Position numbers and translations under genes: made by a program
Shown: piece by piece, positions 62,287 through 64,000 of the stretch
How the letters are laid out: each line of letters opens with the position of its first letter
Position numbering within the stretch: position 1 is the stretch's first letter
Notes under the pieces: model-generated
The model's input: only the letters and a program-made list of their open reading frames with translations
Told to the model about the DNA's origin: nothing
The model's database searches: none
Origin: an uncultured Niabella sp.
GTDB taxonomy: Bacteria > Bacteroidota > Bacteroidia > Chitinophagales > Chitinophagaceae
Assembly (NCBI GenBank): GCA_934486785.1
Contig: CAKSQK010000002.1
Span: forward strand, 1 to 64,000
Direction of reading: 5' to 3'
DNA length: 64,000 nt

Positions 62287-64000
62287 TTAATACCCGGGAT
62301 TTTGTGTCATTGCGCTATTAACTTTTAGTTCATCAATGGGTATAGGCATTAAAAGATCCCTTGGGGTTTGCACATTTGAATAATACGTTGAGAAAACTGC
62401 TGTATGATTATCCACTAATATTTGAGCAGCCATATCCTGCATGGTTTCATAATAGATACCCCAGCGTAATAAGTCGAATTTTCTCATATACTCAAAATTT
62501 AACTCACGCATTCTTTCATCCTGTATAAGACGTCTGAAGCTTTCTTTAGACGCTTTGTCTGCAGCGCTAATATCTGCATCGGTATCTGTATATATGGTTG
62601 CCACTGCTGTAGCGCCACTACCTCCCCCGCCACTGATGGTGATGGTTGGAACTGTGCTATAATTTCCTGCCAGTTCATAAGTTATACCTGTTGTATCTCT
62701 CTGCAATTCAATAGAGGTGACCTGGCCGTTGGTTACTATAGCCCTTGCTGCTGCACCACCATTGCCACTTATGGTTACTGTTGGAGCCGTTGTATATCCA
62801 GAGCCGCTGCTTGTAACAGTAATGTTTCTGATACCTTTTGACCATGCTCTTCTTCTTACAAGGTTTACTGCGTTTACAGCTTCTGTAGTAGGTCCGCTTA
62901 CTTCATTTACAGCTTCAGCATACATTAACAACACATCTGCGAATCGCAACAGCGGCAGGTTTATTGGTGTACGCTGACCGGCTTTGGGAAGATACGTTTC
63001 AAACTCTCTTCTGTACTTGCCCGGATTGCGGTATTTTAATCTTTCTTCTGTGATACTTGCCTTGGTTATAAGAGTTTTAGATCCGTTTGGACCTGTAGCA
63101 AGGTTATTAAAAAATGGTATGTTCCAATACTTGCGTAAATCTCCATCATTATAAGAATTGAATAATTTTGATGTGATGGACATATACGCATCTGACCTGC
63201 CTGTGGGAGAATTTAAATTTGTAGAGATGCCGTTAATGTAGCCAACTGTTCCTGCTTCATTATAACCCTCAAGATTATTGCCCCAATATTCTACTTCCCA
63301 GATGGATTCATTTATATCATACTGGTCTGCCGCAAGCTTGATAAAAATATCAGAATAGCTTGGATTAAGACTGTGACCCGAGGCCTGGTCATCAATTACT
63401 TTCTTTGCCCAGGATGCCGCCTCCTGAAACTTAGTAACATCATTTAACGGAAATCCTGCCATGTTTAAACAAACCCTGGCTAAAATCCCTCTTACAGCAG
63501 ATTTTGAAATCTTACCTCCATAACCCAAAGTTTTGATGTCTCTTACCAGCGGCTCGGCCTCCTTCATATCTTTCAATATTTGGTCATACACTTCTTTTAC
63601 AGAAGCCCTTGCTATGTTCACATCCACAACAGAATTGCTTGGTTGCAATTTGATGGGCACACCGCCATAATTCTGAACAAGTATAAAATAAAAATAGCCA
63701 CGCATGAAAAGCGCTTCTCCACGTATATTATCTCTAAACTCCTGGCTGATGTCCGTGTTATTATCCACATTAGCTAATACTACATTAGCGCGGTTAACAC
63801 TAATGTATAAGTGTTGCCATATATTTCGCGCATAAGGGTCTGCAGAGTTTACAATGTTTCTGAAAGGCCCTGTTGCAATAGTGCTCCGGTTCATGTATCC
63901 TTCATCGGCCATCCAACCAAGCATATACAATGCATTATTGCCATATATATTTACTGAGAAAAGCGCATCGTATACAGAGTTGATACCATAGGTCAACTCT
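62287..64000 (-). CDS. RagB/SusD-family nutrient uptake protein, N-terminus outside the window
   Basis: The frame is open to the right edge, so the signal peptide and first residues are missing. At least 570 residues show SusD traits: YGINSVYDALFSVNIYGNNALYML, YISVNRANVVLANV, RGEALFMRGYFYFILVQNYGGVPI, a TPR-like set of helices, LLRFADVLLMYAEAVNEVSG and C-terminal LNFEYMRKFDLLRWGIYYETMQ plus LMPIPIDEL. An unusual Gly-rich insertion of two similar repeats (GSGYTTAPTVTISGNGG and GNYSTVPTITISGGGG) lies just after RRRAWSKGIR. SusD proteins bind glycans at the outer membrane with a SusC channel, probably encoded further right. Confidence 0.92.
   Translation of the reverse strand, partial: ELTYGINSVYDALFSVNIYGNNALYMLGWMADEGYMNRSTIATGPFRNIVNSADPYARNIWQHLYISVNRANVVLANVDNNTDISQEFRDNIRGEALFMRGYFYFILVQNYGGVPIKLQPSNSVVDVNIARASVKEVYDQILKDMKEAEPLVRDIKTLGYGGKISKSAVRGILARVCLNMAGFPLNDVTKFQEAASWAKKVIDDQASGHSLNPSYSDIFIKLAADQYDINESIWEVEYWGNNLEGYNEAGTVGYINGISTNLNSPTGRSDAYMSITSKLFNSYNDGDLRKYWNIPFFNNLATGPNGSKTLITKASITEERLKYRNPGKYRREFETYLPKAGQRTPINLPLLRFADVLLMYAEAVNEVSGPTTEAVNAVNLVRRRAWSKGIRNITVTSSGSGYTTAPTVTISGNGGAAARAIVTNGQVTSIELQRDTTGITYELAGNYSTVPTITISGGGGSGATAVATIYTDTDADISAADKASKESFRRLIQDERMRELNFEYMRKFDLLRWGIYYETMQDMAAQILVDNHTAVFSTYYSNVQTPRDLLMPIPIDELKVNSAMTQNPGY

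Overview
The window reads as chromosomal DNA of a Bacteroidota species, most likely a member of the Chitinophagaceae. The evidence is the housekeeping set, a SusD-type nutrient uptake protein with a DUF5017 lipoprotein, promoters of the TTTG / TAnnTTTG type, and almost no Shine-Dalgarno sequences. No taxonomic marker was aligned, so this is inference.

Region 1 (1-770): the 5' part of a cas6 gene runs off the left edge on the minus strand, so a CRISPR-Cas locus lies just outside. No CRISPR array is visible in the window.

Region 2 (771-24050): one co-directional, tightly packed run of 18 genes (gaps of 0-47 nt, many ATGA overlaps) encodes a complete-looking extracellular contractile injection system (eCIS, a phage-tail-like device). 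It opens with a NusG/UpxY-type antiterminator. After it come sheath, tube, a zinc-ribbon baseplate-type protein, a disordered protein, a DUF4255 cap, an AAA+ ATPase, a small conserved protein, a DUF4157 protein with three HExxH motifs (best cargo candidate), a CIS_tube protein, a LysM-like protein, gpD hub, gpV spike, PAAR-like tip, gp25, two large baseplate proteins, a gpI-like protein and a DUF6519 beta-helix protein. It ends at an intrinsic terminator. No tape-measure protein is recognisable.

Region 3 (24072-31990): mixed housekeeping and stress genes: low-affinity iron permease family protein, large catalase, DUF892 ferritin-like protein, SemiSWEET transporter, tRNA-Ser(GCU), dnaA, a DsbA-like protein lacking the first active-site Cys, and a polyprenyl synthetase.

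Region 4 (32092-53338): amino acid permease, Smr protein, a SatD-DUF3307 pair with palindromic operator-like repeats, the RNase P RNA gene, a phytase-like lipoprotein, tRNA-Arg(ACG), then a long series of mostly minus-strand genes: rnr, lpxK, 5-formyltetrahydrofolate cyclo-ligase, rsmD, DUF3822, a NamZ-type DUF1343 lipoprotein, (thiolase on plus), M16 peptidase, rsmI, pssA, aminopeptidase P, deoxynucleoside kinase and trpS.

Region 5 (53493-64000): an amino-sugar utilisation locus: Tat-exported Gfo/Idh/MocA oxidoreductase, sugar MFS transporter, nagA, a nagB-like gene, a LacI-type regulator and a secreted propeller-like protein. Converging on it are a DUF5017 lipoprotein and a SusD-family protein that runs off the right edge. 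Together they suggest uptake and deamination of an acetylated amino sugar under LacI-type control.
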